From Eonycteris spelaea (lineage: Eukaryota; Chordata; Mammalia; Chiroptera; Pteropodidae): a DNA stretch of 64,000 bases. Positions 21,952-34,079 of this stretch are shown here, piece by piece. Position 1 is the stretch's first letter. Every line of letters starts with the position of its first letter. The notes beneath the pieces were generated by a model. That model saw only the letters and a program-made list of their open reading frames with translations, was not told the DNA's origin and ran no database searches. A program made the translations under genes and the position numbers. The stretch lies in NCBI GenBank assembly GCA_003508835.1, contig PUFA01000057.1, forward strand, positions 4,848,501-4,912,500. The letters are read 5' to 3'.

Positions 21952-24900
21952 AAAAAAAAAACATTTTATCTTTATCCAAGGTTTGATGGCCCACAGAGCA
22001 GATTCTCACTTGAAGTCAGAGACAATTAGAGGTCTTGCTTGCAATTTTGGCTTTCTGGTCTGCTTTGAGATGATGCAATTTGCTCATGCCAAGTCCAAGG
22101 CTAATATAATAACTGGTCCCCTCTCCCAGCAGATCATTGATTATGGCTTTTAAGGGGAGCAACAGTATTAATAAGCTAAGATGCCAACGGTAGTGTGGGC
22201 ACAGGGATGAAGGGCCCAGGAGGAAATCAGAAATTGTCACAAATGTCTATCCAGGAGCCAACATGAATGACCCTCACGAGGCAAGATAACTACTTCCCAC
22301 AGCTTCCCCGGGTTCTAAAACTATTCTTTTTTTTTTTTTCCCTTGTAGAAACTATTATAATTTCTTGCATATCTTCTTAAATCCATCTTTCTTAAAAGGG
22401 TTTAGAATGTAACTTATTTATATATTTTTTCTTAGGAGAGAAAGAAAAGCAATAGATCCAAAATGAGTATTTCTGAAATAAAAGCATGTTCTGCTTTCTA
22501 AATTTTCCATGGAATTCATCAGTTTTGCCTTTTCCTCTATGGGTAATTTACCTTCTTACCTCCCTATGAATTTTGTGTTGGCCTTTCTGAATTTGCTGCC
22601 CCAATGCATGACTTATTCAGTATATTGGAATCATCAGCAAGTTATAGTTCTGCATGTAATAATACATTTTAACATTCCATATATTTTTTTTAACCCAACA
22701 GCAGTGCTATTTAAGTGACCTCGTGGTTTTGGAACATGGCCATTTCTTCTGCCATTTATTCTACAGTCCTCTACTGCCATTAGATACTGTTTTCTAAAAA
22801 CAAACACAAACAAACAAAAACAAAGAAAAGCCACATTTTACATAATTCAAGAGATGATGCCATATCAGTACTAATAGTTTTGATATTTTATGTCATCTTA
22901 ATAACTTAATTGAAAGTCACCATCACACTTTTGAAGTACTTGACAAGTGCAGTCTGCTAGGAGCACAAACAGTGCTACTCACGCTCAGTAATGAGTTACA
23001 GTTCAAAACACATGAGGGAGAAAAGAGGGGTCAAGATTTTTTAATGCATGAAGATGAAAGAGCCCCAATGTCCCAGGAACAGTTGGGATTGGCATTATTT
23101 TAGTCCTGGTGATCTCCTTATCAGCCAGGGCAGCCATTTTATTCATTCATTTTAAATGTGAGAGGAAGTAGTTCTCTGCCTGAAAACTATAGAAAAAGGA
23201 AAGTAAGCTTTGTATCCAGGAAACTAAGAGAATGAAGGGTAAATATTCCCAGTACCACTCCTGAATTTGTTTAAACTTCACTTGATAATTAACTATGTTT
23301 TCATTTTTGTTTTATTATGCTTTTGATTACTATTAGACTATTAGATTTTATGCTTTAAAACAAATAATGAACTTAATTTCCATTTTAATAGTAAAATATT
23401 AAAAATCTAGCTTTGGGCCAGATGGAAGACACCTCAACAAAGGAAACTTTTATTTCAATGGAGCTGTCATTGCATAGGCTGTAAAATTAAAAATTTGAAA
23501 GCTGATTGTTTCTCTTGTACATGAATTCTGGACGTTAATTTCCAACCACACTACAGCTTAACTATGTGGAATGAGGGGTTACAGGAGGGAATCGGGGAGG
23601 AAAATAACCCATGTTAGTCATATTTGCATACAGAGGATCGAAGTAGGCATTCAACATAATAGTTCTAATTTAAAAAGTACTCGTTGTAAGAGAGACAAAG
23701 GGACTTGTCCTCTAGCTGGTAACTATTCAGATGATGGACAAGTCGTCTTTCATAAAAACTTACAAAGGAGTCCTCCTAAACACTGTCTGTGATATGGGGT
23801 CACATATTAGTCACCGCAGCTAATTGTAAATCTTTCTATGAGACACTGAAAAGCCTCTTTGTGAATTAATACAGTTCTGCTTGATACACTTGATTTGAAA
23901 TGACATTTCTCTGTATGTGGTGCATGTCGGCTTTGCTTTGAAAAATAACAAAGTTAGCAGAATATGTTTAATCTATTTTCTTGGGGAATAGGGTTTTTAT
24001 CATATGATTCATTAAGGATTTGCCTTACCCCGACATTTGTGATATAAAGGAAAATCAGAAAAAAAGTAATTTTCTTGATCAAGATATGTTTTTACTTAAT
24101 GCAAACAAATGTAGTCTGTTGCTTGCAAGGAAAAAAGTGTCTTCTGATACCTGGTATAAAATGCTAAATAGAATAATACGTGCCTCTTGTGTTAAACCAG
24201 CATTTAGTTGCTGGACTGCTTCTAAATCTGTTTGTTTCTTTTCATCTGTATCATACACTAAGAAACTTAAACAACTGTTGCCTTCATACTATATTTGTTA
24301 GAGCAGAATACAAATAAAATTTGTTTGAGAGGATAAGGTAGAATTATCTGTGTTTTGTGAAATTTGTTTCTTAGTCATGAGCAATTAATAACTCAAAATG
24401 TTCATTTAATACTATATATTTGGTTGCAAATATGTATTTAAAACTGTCCTGTTAAGTCAACTTTAACTACCAAGTTAAAGTTAATGGAAGACTGCTTAAT
24501 GTTTTGGCCATGTTTTCCAAAATTTAAACTACAGAGTAGTTTGTACAGACACAAATCCGAACATGTAATTTTTTCTCTGAATACTAGATAATTTTTCTTC
24601 TTAACAGCAGCCTTTGAGGTGGAAGATAGAAGTTGTTGATATGAAGTCTATGGTTCCATGAACTATCCTCTAGAACCCATCATCTATTTCCGGAATTCTT
24701 TTTGTAGCACCTTTCATGTGCCAGTCATTGTACTGGCTATGTGATCACCATAGCTATGATCTCTCTCAGTCTATTGTTGATGGAACTATGATTGAATTAC
24801 ACAGTTGTGAAGAATTTGGCAATGGATCAACAAAAATCATTTAAGGAAAAACTCAATGTTCTTATGAAAATGGAAATCTGTATTCCATCACATTTAATTT

Positions 24901-25767
24901 CCTCTGTCTCGTAGAAGAGGTGCTATCCAGTTCGTGGTTCTAGAAGGCAATAAAGTCAATCCCTTTATCTAAGAAAGCCAGAGATTTAATAGTTAAAGGA
25001 GAATAGATTTTTTAAACTGTTGCACCAGAGAAGCATTTTCCAGTAAGTAAACAAGGTTTGGTGAGAAAAAATTGTAGGCAGGACAGTCTTATGCTACAAT
25101 GAGCAACCTCAACACAAATGCTTCAGAGCAACAGTAAAGAGAATTTGACATGATTCAAGCATGGCCAGATGCAGTTTTATAATCTACATCCAATTTTTCA
25201 TCTCTTTGCCTGTCATTCTTATGTTTCTCCCCCAATACTTTTGCCCCTTTGCCATACATTAACCAAAGATGTTATTAAAATTTACTTAAATTTACTGGTG
25301 GTTCTCAGACTGAAAAGGATTTTGATACCTGTTTAAGATATTCTTGCTGGGACTTTGGCCCCATTGTGGGACTTTGAGAAAAAAAGTACCTCATTTCTTG
25401 GTTTGGAAGATGGAAATACCACTACATTCCTGAACTCTTATAAATTTAAATTTGAACAAAGTGGCAAGATATTATATTTTGCCATTTGGAAAAGCATTTG
25501 CTAAATTATTCCCATTAAATTCTGCTATTTGATACTGTAGCAAATGGCTCATCTTGAGTACAAAACTCTTAAACAAAAGGACAAACAATCCTTAAAATTG
25601 GATAGTAAATATGAAATTCTTTCTACTGAAATATATTTTAAATTTTGTCCCTAAATTAAGTGCACATGAGAATAAGATAAAATTGTTTTATAGAATTTAT
25701 AGAAGTGAGAGATTTGAGTTCTTAAAACATGTAACAAAATATTGATGAACACCTAGATTCCTTTTTC
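21952..25767. other. Long single-copy interval
   Basis: I see no named repeat apart from short homopolymers (T-run near 22327-22340). Several sub-blocks (22440-22680, 23860-24300) have non-repetitive texture compatible with conserved noncoding DNA. No exon with two good splice sites was found; frames at 22509-22718, 23571-23792 and 24020-24301 lack coding signals. Confidence 0.35.
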
Positions 25768-25949
25768 TCCTTCTTTCCTCCTTCCTTCCTCCTTCCTTCC
25801 TTCCTTCCTTCCTTCCTTCCTTCCTTCCTTCCTTCCTTCCTTCCTCCTCTCTCCTCCCTCCCTCCTTCCTTCCTTTCTTCCTTCCTTCCTTCCTTCCTTC
25901 CTTCCTTCCTCCTTCCTTCCCTCCCTCCCCCCTTCCTTCTTTTCTTTCT

Positions 25950-26014
<65 letters not shown>
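25768..26014. repeat. Long polypyrimidine tract, (CCTT)n to (CTTT)n
   Basis: About 247 bp almost free of purines on the plus strand: CCTT/CTCC arrays first, then CTTT units from about 25930. Such mirror-like homopurine/homopyrimidine tracts can form triplex (H-DNA) structures. Confidence 0.95.
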
Positions 26015-26015
<1 letters not shown>

Positions 26016-27235
26016 ATGTGGGAAAAATATAGAAGGGAGATGAAATTAAACTGTGGCTATTAAACAAGTTAACAAAGGCTGTACCTTATCCCAGAAGATA
26101 AATATCAGAGCAATGGGAGAGCTAACAATGTTTACAAAATTATTGCGAAAATTCCCTTTGGTTCAGAAATAATGCCTACTTCCTATTGAATGGGGGGGGG
26201 TGAGTTGGGGAGGAGGTGCTGTTCATAAATCCTTCAAATGAAGCAAGGATTGTGTTTTGATAGTACCATAGTTTTTCTTTTTATCCAAGGGTAGGTGATG
26301 ACAGAGGCTGTTCAGGTAGGATTGGGTGGGCTATTCAGGGAATGGAATACTGAACACAGGGAAAGTTGACTTTTCACTTGCATCACAGCCCCTTGCAAGT
26401 TGAGCAGCTTTCCTATAGGCAGTGACACGGGAGCCCCTGCTTCTTCCATCCCACAATGCTGTCACCTTTTGCATGTTTTCTTCCAGATCACCATGAAACA
26501 AGAGGAGAGAAGGGAGGTTGTTATGAGCCAAACACTGAAGGGACTGCAAAACTGCTATCCATCTTACATGGCTACAACTCAATCCCCTGGTCCCAATCTA
26601 AATCCTGGAATATGTAGGTTGGCCAAGTACCTGGCAAGAAAATGAAGTATGTTTGATGATTACCTAGCATTGTTTTTTCATTGGAAGCAGAACAACTTCC
26701 TCCTTTGAGACATAGCTGTGTGCTTCCAACAAGCCCTCTATTTCCACATTTTTCCACTCCCCGAGACCAAATGAGCCACACTGGCTTAGAGAAGGAATGT
26801 CGTCTGGACATCTGAGATAATCAAAACAATCCCATTTGGGGTAGAGGGCTTAACAATGGGATGGAAAAATATGAATGCTGTTCTGCATTGTCTTAGATAG
26901 AAACTTAAGGATGTAGTAGAATAAGCCTTCGATTAACTTCTATCAACTGTTGTCCTGGACCTGTTATTTCATGGTGTTAAGAAAATCAATATTAAAAGTC
27001 AAATGTGGAAAGGAAAAAACATAAACCATTATTAGCCCTAAATAAAAAAAAGAAAGAAAAAAAATCAAAAGACATGGTCCAAGAGAGGTGTTTACATCTG
27101 ATTTTTCTATGTCCCCAAAAACTACAGCTTCAGAACTGCAAAAACATTTCCCTGCCTGGATATAGGAAATGGTTCCTAATGTTCATCTATATTTTCTTTT
27201 TTCTTTCTTTTTTTTTTGATCTCTGTGTGTATTTA
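26015..27235. other. No recognisable feature; short G-run at 26192-26199
   Basis: A weak exon-like block (CTTTTGCATGTTTTCTTCCAG acceptor ending 26486, open frame after it) has no donor I trust. No transposon recognised. Confidence 0.35.
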
Positions 27236-27239
27236 TGAG

Positions 27240-27620
27240 TATGATTTCATTTTTGCAGCTACATCTTTAACGCACCTTGAATTTATTTTGGTATTTGGTA
27301 TTTGGTGTGAAGTAACTTGATTAACTTGAGCAATGTTGCCAACACCAATTATTAAATAATACATCTCCATCCCATTGTCTTGAGTTTATTTCTTTAATAT
27401 ACACTTACATTGCATTTATACAAGGCTCCATTTTGTCAACTATATCTTCCTTTATTTTCTCTAGTGACATTCTTTTAATTAATGTAGTTTTACAATATAT
27501 GCTCATGTTTATTAAGGCAAGTTCAATACTTTCACCTTTCTTCATTTTCAAATGTTCTTGGCTATTATATTGTTTACTGTCCTAGATAAACCTTAAAATA
27601 AAATAGCTTTGTCACATTTT
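27240..27620 (-). mobile_element. LINE-1 ORF2 fragment
   Basis: In this orientation the blocks CACCTTGAATTTATTTTGGT, ACACCAATTATTAAATAATAC, AGTTTATTTC and TGTTCTTGGCTATTATATTG follow the order of the reverse complement of the LINE-1 ORF2 segment between endonuclease and reverse transcriptase. Frames are destroyed. Confidence 0.6.
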
Positions 27621-27961
27621 CCTCCTATAGATAGTCCCCCTTTTTCAATTCCTCTTTTCTCAACATCCCCAGAAAAATAGATGAACCAGTTAGTTTAGTC
27701 AGCCCACACTTAGTGCCGACAGTAAGGGGAGAGAGAGAACATCTGTTATAAACACAGCTTCCTGAAATGTTCCAGAGAAGAGCCACACTCCTGTTCATCC
27801 CTAGCCTCCTAACAAGGCTGTGCTGTGGTGTGAATAATAATCGGTTTGCAAATATTCTGCATCACAGCTTTCCTCTGCCTTGGCATTCAGTCCCTTCAAT
27901 CTCATCCGAGTCATTTGGTTCTGCATAGTGAGTTGGAAGGCAAAAACTAAGTAAATATCAC

Positions 27962-28036
27962 CTTGTCTTGAGTAATCATCATCCACTTTGCCAACAAGTT
28001 CTGAAGGGTTCAGTGGAGCCGGTCCAGAAGACTCAT
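27962..28036 (-). CDS. Candidate 75-bp coding exon of an unrecognised gene
   Basis: On the minus strand a pyrimidine-rich acceptor (TTGTCTTTGTACTCTGCAG) with a TGACTAAA branch-point-like word about 35 nt upstream precedes 75 bp open in one phase-1 frame, ending CAAG with a GTGATA donor. The peptide contains SSGPAPLNPSELVGK and VDDDYSRQG, a composition unlike random AT-rich frames. The frame stays open past the donor for a further 53 codons to a TAG at 27801, so a terminal exon is also conceivable. Strand is opposite to exons A-C. I do not recognise the protein and cannot exclude chance. Confidence 0.35.
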
Positions 28037-28289
28037 CTGCAGAGTACAAAGACAAATGAATACACCATTTAGTCACCAAATGCTCCTGCTGCCACAGCGT
28101 GGGTCTGACTGAAATGCAATCCCCTGACTTTTGGTTCCATTGCACCTCATCTTGGATTCTGGTATTATTGAGTCAGCAGAGACTCATTAGCAGCAAAGCC
28201 TGGCAAAGAGTGACACACTGCACTGAGCTGCTGGGTCCTCTTTAAAGGATCCCGGCCAGTCAGGGAAAAATAGTGGGCGTTTTATTTTT

Positions 28290-28520
28290 GTTTTTCTTCA
28301 AACATCTTACAATAAATATGGAATGAGAATATATAGCTAATGTTAAATAATATTATTCATTATTCAAATCACTTTATATATTTTAATTCTTAATTTGAGG
28401 ACAATGACGTAAGTAATATAATCATCCCCACTTTATAGATGAGCAAATTGAGGCACTGAGAGACTAAGTATTTTGCACAAGGCCACACAGCTCATAGGTA
28501 AGAAGGCTGTGATTTGACAC
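28290..28520 (+). repeat. MIR-type SINE remnant
   Basis: Clear MIR core: ATAATCATCCCCACTTTATAG, ATGAGCAAATTGAGGCACTG, AGAGACTAAGTATTTTGCAC and AAGGCCACACAGCTCATAGG in the expected order. Confidence 0.85.
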
Positions 28521-28564
28521 AGATCCATGAGGTCAGAAGTGGAGAACCAGGATTTTGCACTTCT

Positions 28565-28625
28565 GTCAGGTCCCGGGTGCAGCTACTGCTACCTCAGGAA
28601 CCACACTTTGAGAACCACCACCTTG
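28565..28625. mobile_element. MER5A-type hAT terminal fragment
   Basis: Ends ACCACACTTTGAGAACCACC, the typical MER5A terminus, abutting the MIR above. Confidence 0.6.
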
Positions 28626-28849
28626 CATTTCATAGAAATGATTGCCAGTATATTACTGGGAAGACAAAAAAGGATAAACAGACCTGGAGAATAATTAAGC
28701 CATGCAACTAATTCTCAGTTTTTAAAGTCAGAATATTTATGTTCTTCCAGTCAGTCCCTTATGCAACTCAAAGTTGGCATTGCCTGCAAAGTGTCACTTT
28801 TTTCTACGTATGTTTGCTATAGGCAGTTACCCAAATATTGGAGAGAATT

Positions 28850-29045
28850 AAGTGTTTATTGGAGCATCAAAACAGCTGGGTTTAAATTTCAGTCCTGTCT
28901 GTTACCAGATGACTCAATCTTTCTAAGCTTCAGTTATCATATCTACAAAATAGTGATGATTATTATTTAGCACTTTTAGTAAAGGTAAAGTTTATACACA
29001 CACATGCACACACATGTTACCTGGCACATAGAAATAATGATTGTT
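28850..29045 (-). repeat. MIR-type SINE remnant
   Basis: The MIR core is in the opposite sense: GCTGGGTTTAAATTTCAGTC, AGTTATCATATCTACAAAATAG, and TTACCTGGCACATAGAAATA at the end. A short (CA) run at 28997-29014 lies inside. Confidence 0.75.
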
Positions 29046-29420
29046 ATTTATTTTATAAAAAGAGCATATCTGGTTTTCTTCCTTCCTCTCAGATATGAGT
29101 AACTTTGAGAAGCCACTGCAGTAAGATTTGCGGGGTCACATTGGGCACCCAAACCTTCTTTACAGCTTATAGCCATAATAAGGATTATAAAAGTATCCTA
29201 TTTGACAATCTGCTCCTATTCCATTCCTATTAAAAGGAGAGATAATTATTGGCTGAGGGCCATATTTCCTTGTGCAGAAGTTAAAAGTGAACTGAAAAAT
29301 GGAAGGTGTCAGAAGGGGAGGGGCAATCTGGGAGTCTGGTCAACTGGTCAAGAAAAAAAAAAAAAGAAAAGAAAGAAATCTTCAAATAGTCTTACCTAAA
29401 AGCAAAGACCTAAAAAAAAA

Positions 29421-29423
29421 AAA

Positions 29424-29454
<31 letters not shown>

Positions 29455-29603
29455 ATCTATATCTATATCTATATCTATATCTATATCTATATCTACATCT
29501 ACATCTACATATATCTATATCTATATCTATATTATATCTATATCTATATCTATATCTATATATCTATATCTATATATCTATATCTATATCTATATCTATA
29601 TCT

Positions 29604-29634
<31 letters not shown>

Positions 29635-29635
29635 A
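29421..29635. repeat. (CTAT)n/(TATATC)n compound array
   Basis: About eight CTAT units followed by about 28 TATATC-type hexamers with a few TACATC variants and TA insertions, ending in TATATATATA. A 149-codon frame spanning it (29299-29748) is an Ile/Tyr/Ser repeat artefact. Confidence 0.95.
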
Positions 29636-29639
29636 GAAT

Positions 29640-29870
29640 ACTAGCTGTGTGTCCATCAGCAGGAAGAACATCTGGTAGGAGGAATGGCAAGTGCAAAGGA
29701 CCGGAGGCTGGCTCATGCCCAGCCTCTGAGGACTGCCAGAGTGAGTGAGTGGAGGAACGAGGAGGTGAGAGATGGGCTTGGAGCAGATATGAGCCAGGTC
29801 TCATCACAGAAGTCCTTGTACGAAAATGGGTCAACATTCACAGGCTTCAGGAGGGACCTGATCCAACTTT
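29640..29870 (+). repeat. Ancient repeat, unnamed family (5' part)
   Basis: AGGAATGGCAAGTGCAAAGG, GAGTGAGTGGAGGAACGAGG and CAGGGACCTGATC-like order matches a mammal-wide repeat whose 3' part seems to appear at 37900-38110. Confidence 0.4.
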
Positions 29871-29956
29871 GAAAGTGACCCATTACCAGTGCAGCATGAG
29901 GGAGTTGGCTGATACAAAATGAAGTCTCTGATTTGGCACCTGGATTTAGAAGAAAA

Positions 29957-29958
<2 letters not shown>

Positions 29959-30029
<71 letters not shown>

Positions 30030-30030
30030 A
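29959..30030. repeat. (GA)n microsatellite
   Basis: About 35 GA units with one AGAG slip at 30009. Confidence 0.95.
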
Positions 30031-30239
30031 TAAAGAGTAGGGGTCCAGGAGAAAGGCCTAGGAAGAGACCAAATCAAAGATACATCCGGATTCTGTTGGC
30101 TCTTCCTCTCCTCTCTGATTTTCTCATGATCCTAAATGGTAATTTACTAAGTATAATAATCTTGTCCCAACCACCTTGGATCGATCCTCAATCCTAGTTG
30201 CATATTATATTCATCTAGGAAGATTTTTCAACACGCACT

Positions 30240-30590
30240 GCTCAAAGCTAAATTAGAGTTCATCCTATAAAATAAATGGCCTGTAATTTTCCAAGGTGTC
30301 AAATTCAAGAAAGACAAGGAAAGACAGAGGAACTAACTTGGATTAAAGGGGACAAGAAGACATGACAATGAAATGCAATGCGGGATCCCAGAAAAGGACA
30401 TTAGTGGGACAATAAGCAAAACAGAATATGTACCAATGTTAATTTTCTGATTTTGATCATGGTACTGTGGTTTTGTAAGTTATGAACATTTGGGAAAGCT
30501 GGGTAAAGGACATATAGCAATACTTGGTATTTTTTTTGTTCTTTTTTGGAAGTCTAAATTATTCAAAATAAAATTTAAAAATTACATCAT
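30240..30590 (+). mobile_element. Old LINE-1 (L1M) 3' end
   Basis: AATGAAATGCAATGCGGGATC, GACATTAGTGGGACAATAAG, GATTTTGATCATGGTACTGT and ATTATTCAAAATAAAATTTA occur in the order of an L1M 3' UTR, ending in an A-rich segment. Confidence 0.55.
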
Positions 30591-30591
30591 C

Positions 30592-30715
30592 GCCCAGGCC
30601 ACACTCCAAACCACACAGCAACATCATAAAGCCTGGGGCCTGGCTACAGGAACTTTTAAAAGCTCTGTAGATAATTCTAAAGTGCAACTGAGCTTAAGAA
30701 TCACTACCTTGGATT
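30592..30715. mobile_element. MER5-type hAT remnant
   Basis: CAGCAACATCATAAAGCCTGG, AGATAATTCTAAAGTGCAAC and AAGAATCACTACC fit a diverged MER5 copy directly after the L1M tail. Confidence 0.4.
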
Positions 30716-30884
30716 TCAAAAGTCCTTACAGGCTTTGTCTTAAAGTTTTCTTCTTTCCAGGAGCACTAAAATGTCCCTTCCTTCAGTGTTTGCATCAGCT
30801 CCTCCCAGAGCATCTGTTCGCTACCCTAGGCCCAAAAGGAACCTCACCTGGGTAAAATCAGAGACAAGGTGGAAATAAGGGGGT

Positions 30885-31490
30885 GTGATCATGTGGTTAC
30901 AAGAGGGACATCCTTGGAGACTCTGAAAGCTGTTTCTCTAGAAGAACCTTGTATAGGACATAAAGAAATGAGGACTTTTTGGACATTACAAAATGAATTT
31001 TATGGGAGCCATGACAGTAATGTCAATTGGAACATAATGGGGACACCTTGAGGGTGTGACCGGAACACCCAAACACAGATACGTCAGCCATGACTGTTGT
31101 CAATAATCCCTGACTGCAGGAGCTGATAAACATAAGGATCACCATGTAGGGACCATATAAGCTGAACACCTTAGACAGACGAGGCTCAAGCTTAACCTGA
31201 GAGCATCATGGACAGGTGCAGTAGAGCCAAAAACTGTGACCTTCTAACCCATCAGAGCCACAGCTTGGAACCAAAGCACAGCTATCTGTGCCACCAGTCA
31301 ACAGAGCTCGCTTTGGAGATGCTAAGGACTTTCATTCCTTCACCTTCTGGCATGAGACTCAGTACTTCCCCTCTCTGTGTGTTGTGTGTTAACCTGAGCA
31401 GGTACCTGATTGGTTATCTGAGAAGATTCCACTCAATAAACACAAACCTTCAAGGATGTTACTTTGGTAGCTGTGTTTCTTGCTTGCAAC
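30885..31490 (+). mobile_element. Possible solo LTR
   Basis: A GC-moderate block carries a polyadenylation-like AATAAA at 31436-31441, preceded by CACCTTCTGGCATGAGACTC and a TGTGTGTTGTGTGTTAACCTG stretch and followed by a GCTGTGTTTCTTGCTTGCAACA end, the arrangement of R-U5 in a retroviral LTR. The 5' border and target duplication are not found. No viral coding sequence is present. Confidence 0.35.
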
Positions 31491-32129
31491 AAATCTGAGT
31501 CTTCCCCCTGGAAGAGACCAGCACTAAGAAAGGTAGCTATAGTTCCAAAAACCCTCCCACCCTTTGGGAAAAGGAAAGAGATCAGATGACATATTATGAC
31601 CATCTCCAGCCTCAAACAAGTATTTACCTCCACTGACAGCTTGGAGGATGTTCCTTTTTCAAACAATTTTATTTTATTGCTACACAGTAGGATGTGTCCT
31701 TCCCTATGGAAATTGGCAAACACTAAATACCAACCTCTTCTAGCAAACACAGCTGTAAGAAAATGGAGCTTAATCTGCTTTGATTAATCAAGAGGCAGCA
31801 AAAGGCTGACCATGGGCTGAAGGATGAAAGAGGAAAAACAAAAGACAAATAGAAATGTGTCCAGAAAAGCGAAAGGGAAAAATCATGAAGGTTAAGCAAC
31901 ATAGAAAAACCTCTAGATTCTGATTCAATTTCAGTGGTTGCAAAAACAAGGATCGTGGCTATTTGCATATAAATGTGCTGGGGGCAGGGAACCACAGTGT
32001 TCGCTATGCATTCTAACTTTCCCCTCAAAATCTGTTTCTAAAGCAGCTGCAGACATCAGCTGCAAATTCCAAATCTAAAAATGAAAGTCACATGGCTGAA
32101 CTTGGGAGGGAGCAAGGGCACCAAATATT
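31491..32129. other. No recognisable feature
   Basis: Unassigned sequence. The overlapping frames on both strands (31433-31787) show no coding motif. Confidence 0.4.
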
Positions 32130-32490
32130 GCTCCGGTTAACCCACTGTGGCCTGCAGCCCATGTGCATTGCCTGGGAGCCTTTAGACAGCTCCATGCCAG
32201 GCTGTGCCCTGGAGCAAGTAAATCAGATCCTGGGGCTACACCCAGGCAGAGTGTGAGAACTCCCCAGGTGATTTGAATAAAAAGCCTTGTTTGATTACCA
32301 GGGTCCACTCTAGGGCAGGGGTCCACAGACCTGTTCTGTAGTAAATATTTTAGAATTTGTGACCCAGGTAGTCTCTGTCCCAACTACTGGACTTTACCAT
32401 TGTGGGGTGAAAGCAGCCACAGTATGTAAATCAGTGAGCATGACTGTGTGCAATAAACTTTATTTGCCAGACAGTATTTTGAAGCCCCTG
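32130..32490. mobile_element. Two adjacent hAT-type remnants
   Basis: 32130-32280 follows the MER5 order (GCATTGCCTGGGAGCC, AAATCAGATCCTGGGGCTAC, CCCCAGGTGATTTGAAT). 32318-32490 is a different non-autonomous hAT-like element beginning GGGGTCCACAGAC and ending CAATAAACTTTATTTGCCAG, with the internal AGTAAATATTTTAGAATTTG and GTGAAAGCAGCCACAG blocks. Confidence 0.55.
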
Positions 32491-34075
32491 CGTCAGACTC
32501 TTTCAAGCTGAAGTATGGTCCCTGGAGCAACAGGGAATCAACCCAGAACCCTCATACATCAGAGACTGTTTTTAACAATGCTTTGAGTTGACCAGAGCAC
32601 ACTGAAGCCGGAGAAGCGGCATCAGGTGATGCTGAGAGCAAACCAGCTTCAGGAGCTCAGAGAGCTGGATGAATCTTGGAGCACCAACTCCTTTTTCAGT
32701 AAAACTGCCCTTGGAGTTCAGGTCATTTAGGTACTCTGGGGAATTTTGTCTGTAGAAAGGTACAAAGGCTGTAGCAATGTGAATTGTTGATATGCAGCGT
32801 GCAAGCCCTGGCCTCTGGCAAATGAGGGCACGGTCCCTTCAGCAGGTGCTGGCTTCTCCATCATCAGTCACGAGGAGGTGGGAAGGGTTGGACATGCAGC
32901 CCCTCATTTCAGAAGCCAATACAATGAAACCTCAGTCTCTGACAGCCTAGCCACTCACGACAGCAAATTGCCAAGCCTAAGGGCAATTGCCCCAAGTCTG
33001 AAGAACTGGGGCTTGGAATAGACTGGCATAGCTGAATGCCACCAAGCTGATTCATAACCTGATATGTGACTTTCTGCTTTTATATCTCTCTGCACTGTGC
33101 AAGGAGACCTGTTTACCACCACCTCCTCAGTGCCTGACACAGGATTAGAGTTCAAAAGTTTGTGATGAGTAAATGACCATAGAGGCTATGAAGCGTAATG
33201 CAGCGACATCAGTCTTCAGGTCATGAGTATCCAGAATTGGTGACTGACCTTCATATTTAGTATGCAGAAGAGCCGTGGCTTTTTATCTTTTCAAAAGTAG
33301 CCATCTCCACATTCTTTGCACGTACAAAACCCTGATAAATGACAACAGAAGCTATTTTGTAATCTGTTGCTTGGAGCAGAAGGCTTAAGGGCCTGTGTCC
33401 TGGCCCGTAGAGTTAATGGGACTTCCAAAGGCGCTTCGAGTACATTCTGTTTTCCTGCCAGCCTGGGCTGTGCCTTTGCGAAGAAAGTAATGAACTGAAC
33501 AGCTCTCTCTCTCCAAGTGCCCTTCTGCCAGTCAGCTGGGACTGGCCTGTTGTCAGAGGATATTTGCCATGCCCTAGAAAAATGCTCTCTCTGAAAGTCC
33601 TGCCAACGATGAGAGTGTGAGAGGAAGTGTGTACACACTGCTTTATAAACCTTCACCTGCCCCGAGGTGTCTCAGTGGGCCGCAGTTTTGACACAGCACG
33701 TGTAGTGGACTTGGAGAGGAGGCGTGAGGGAAAACTACGGCACTGGAGAACTGGGATGTTGCCCTGGGCATCGGCAGGCAGAGGGGCCAGTGTGGTGTAG
33801 AGAAATATTTCTCAAATCTATTGTGCAGACTCATCTCCTGGGCATCTCCCTGACTATAGACTCCAAGGCTTGGTTGCGATTCTGCAGTTCTTACATGTCT
33901 CACTGCTGCTCTGTGGATCAGCCTTCCCACAGCTGGAGCATAGAGGGAAGAGCACCAGACATGCAGTCAGGCTGCCCGGGCCAATTCTCTTTCTGAGACT
34001 TCCCCCAAAAGGGTGGGTGTGACAGATCTATTTCCAAAGATTGGTAAAGTAATATCTCCCATCCACACGCTCTTC
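32491..34075. other. Relatively GC-rich, mostly unassigned
   Basis: 32495-32700 may hold a further MER5 fragment. The rest has no named repeat. The minus frames at 33291-33656 and 33643-33930 overlap other frames and lack splice or codon support. Confidence 0.35.
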
Positions 34076-34079
34076 TTAC

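Noticed and set aside
29299..29748. 149-codon plus-strand frame
   Set aside because: It is the translation of the CTAT/TATATC array (Ile/Tyr/Ser repeats), as is the minus frame at 29556-29837.
29919..30197. 92-codon plus-strand frame
   Set aside because: Most of it is an Arg/Glu repeat produced by the (GA)n microsatellite.
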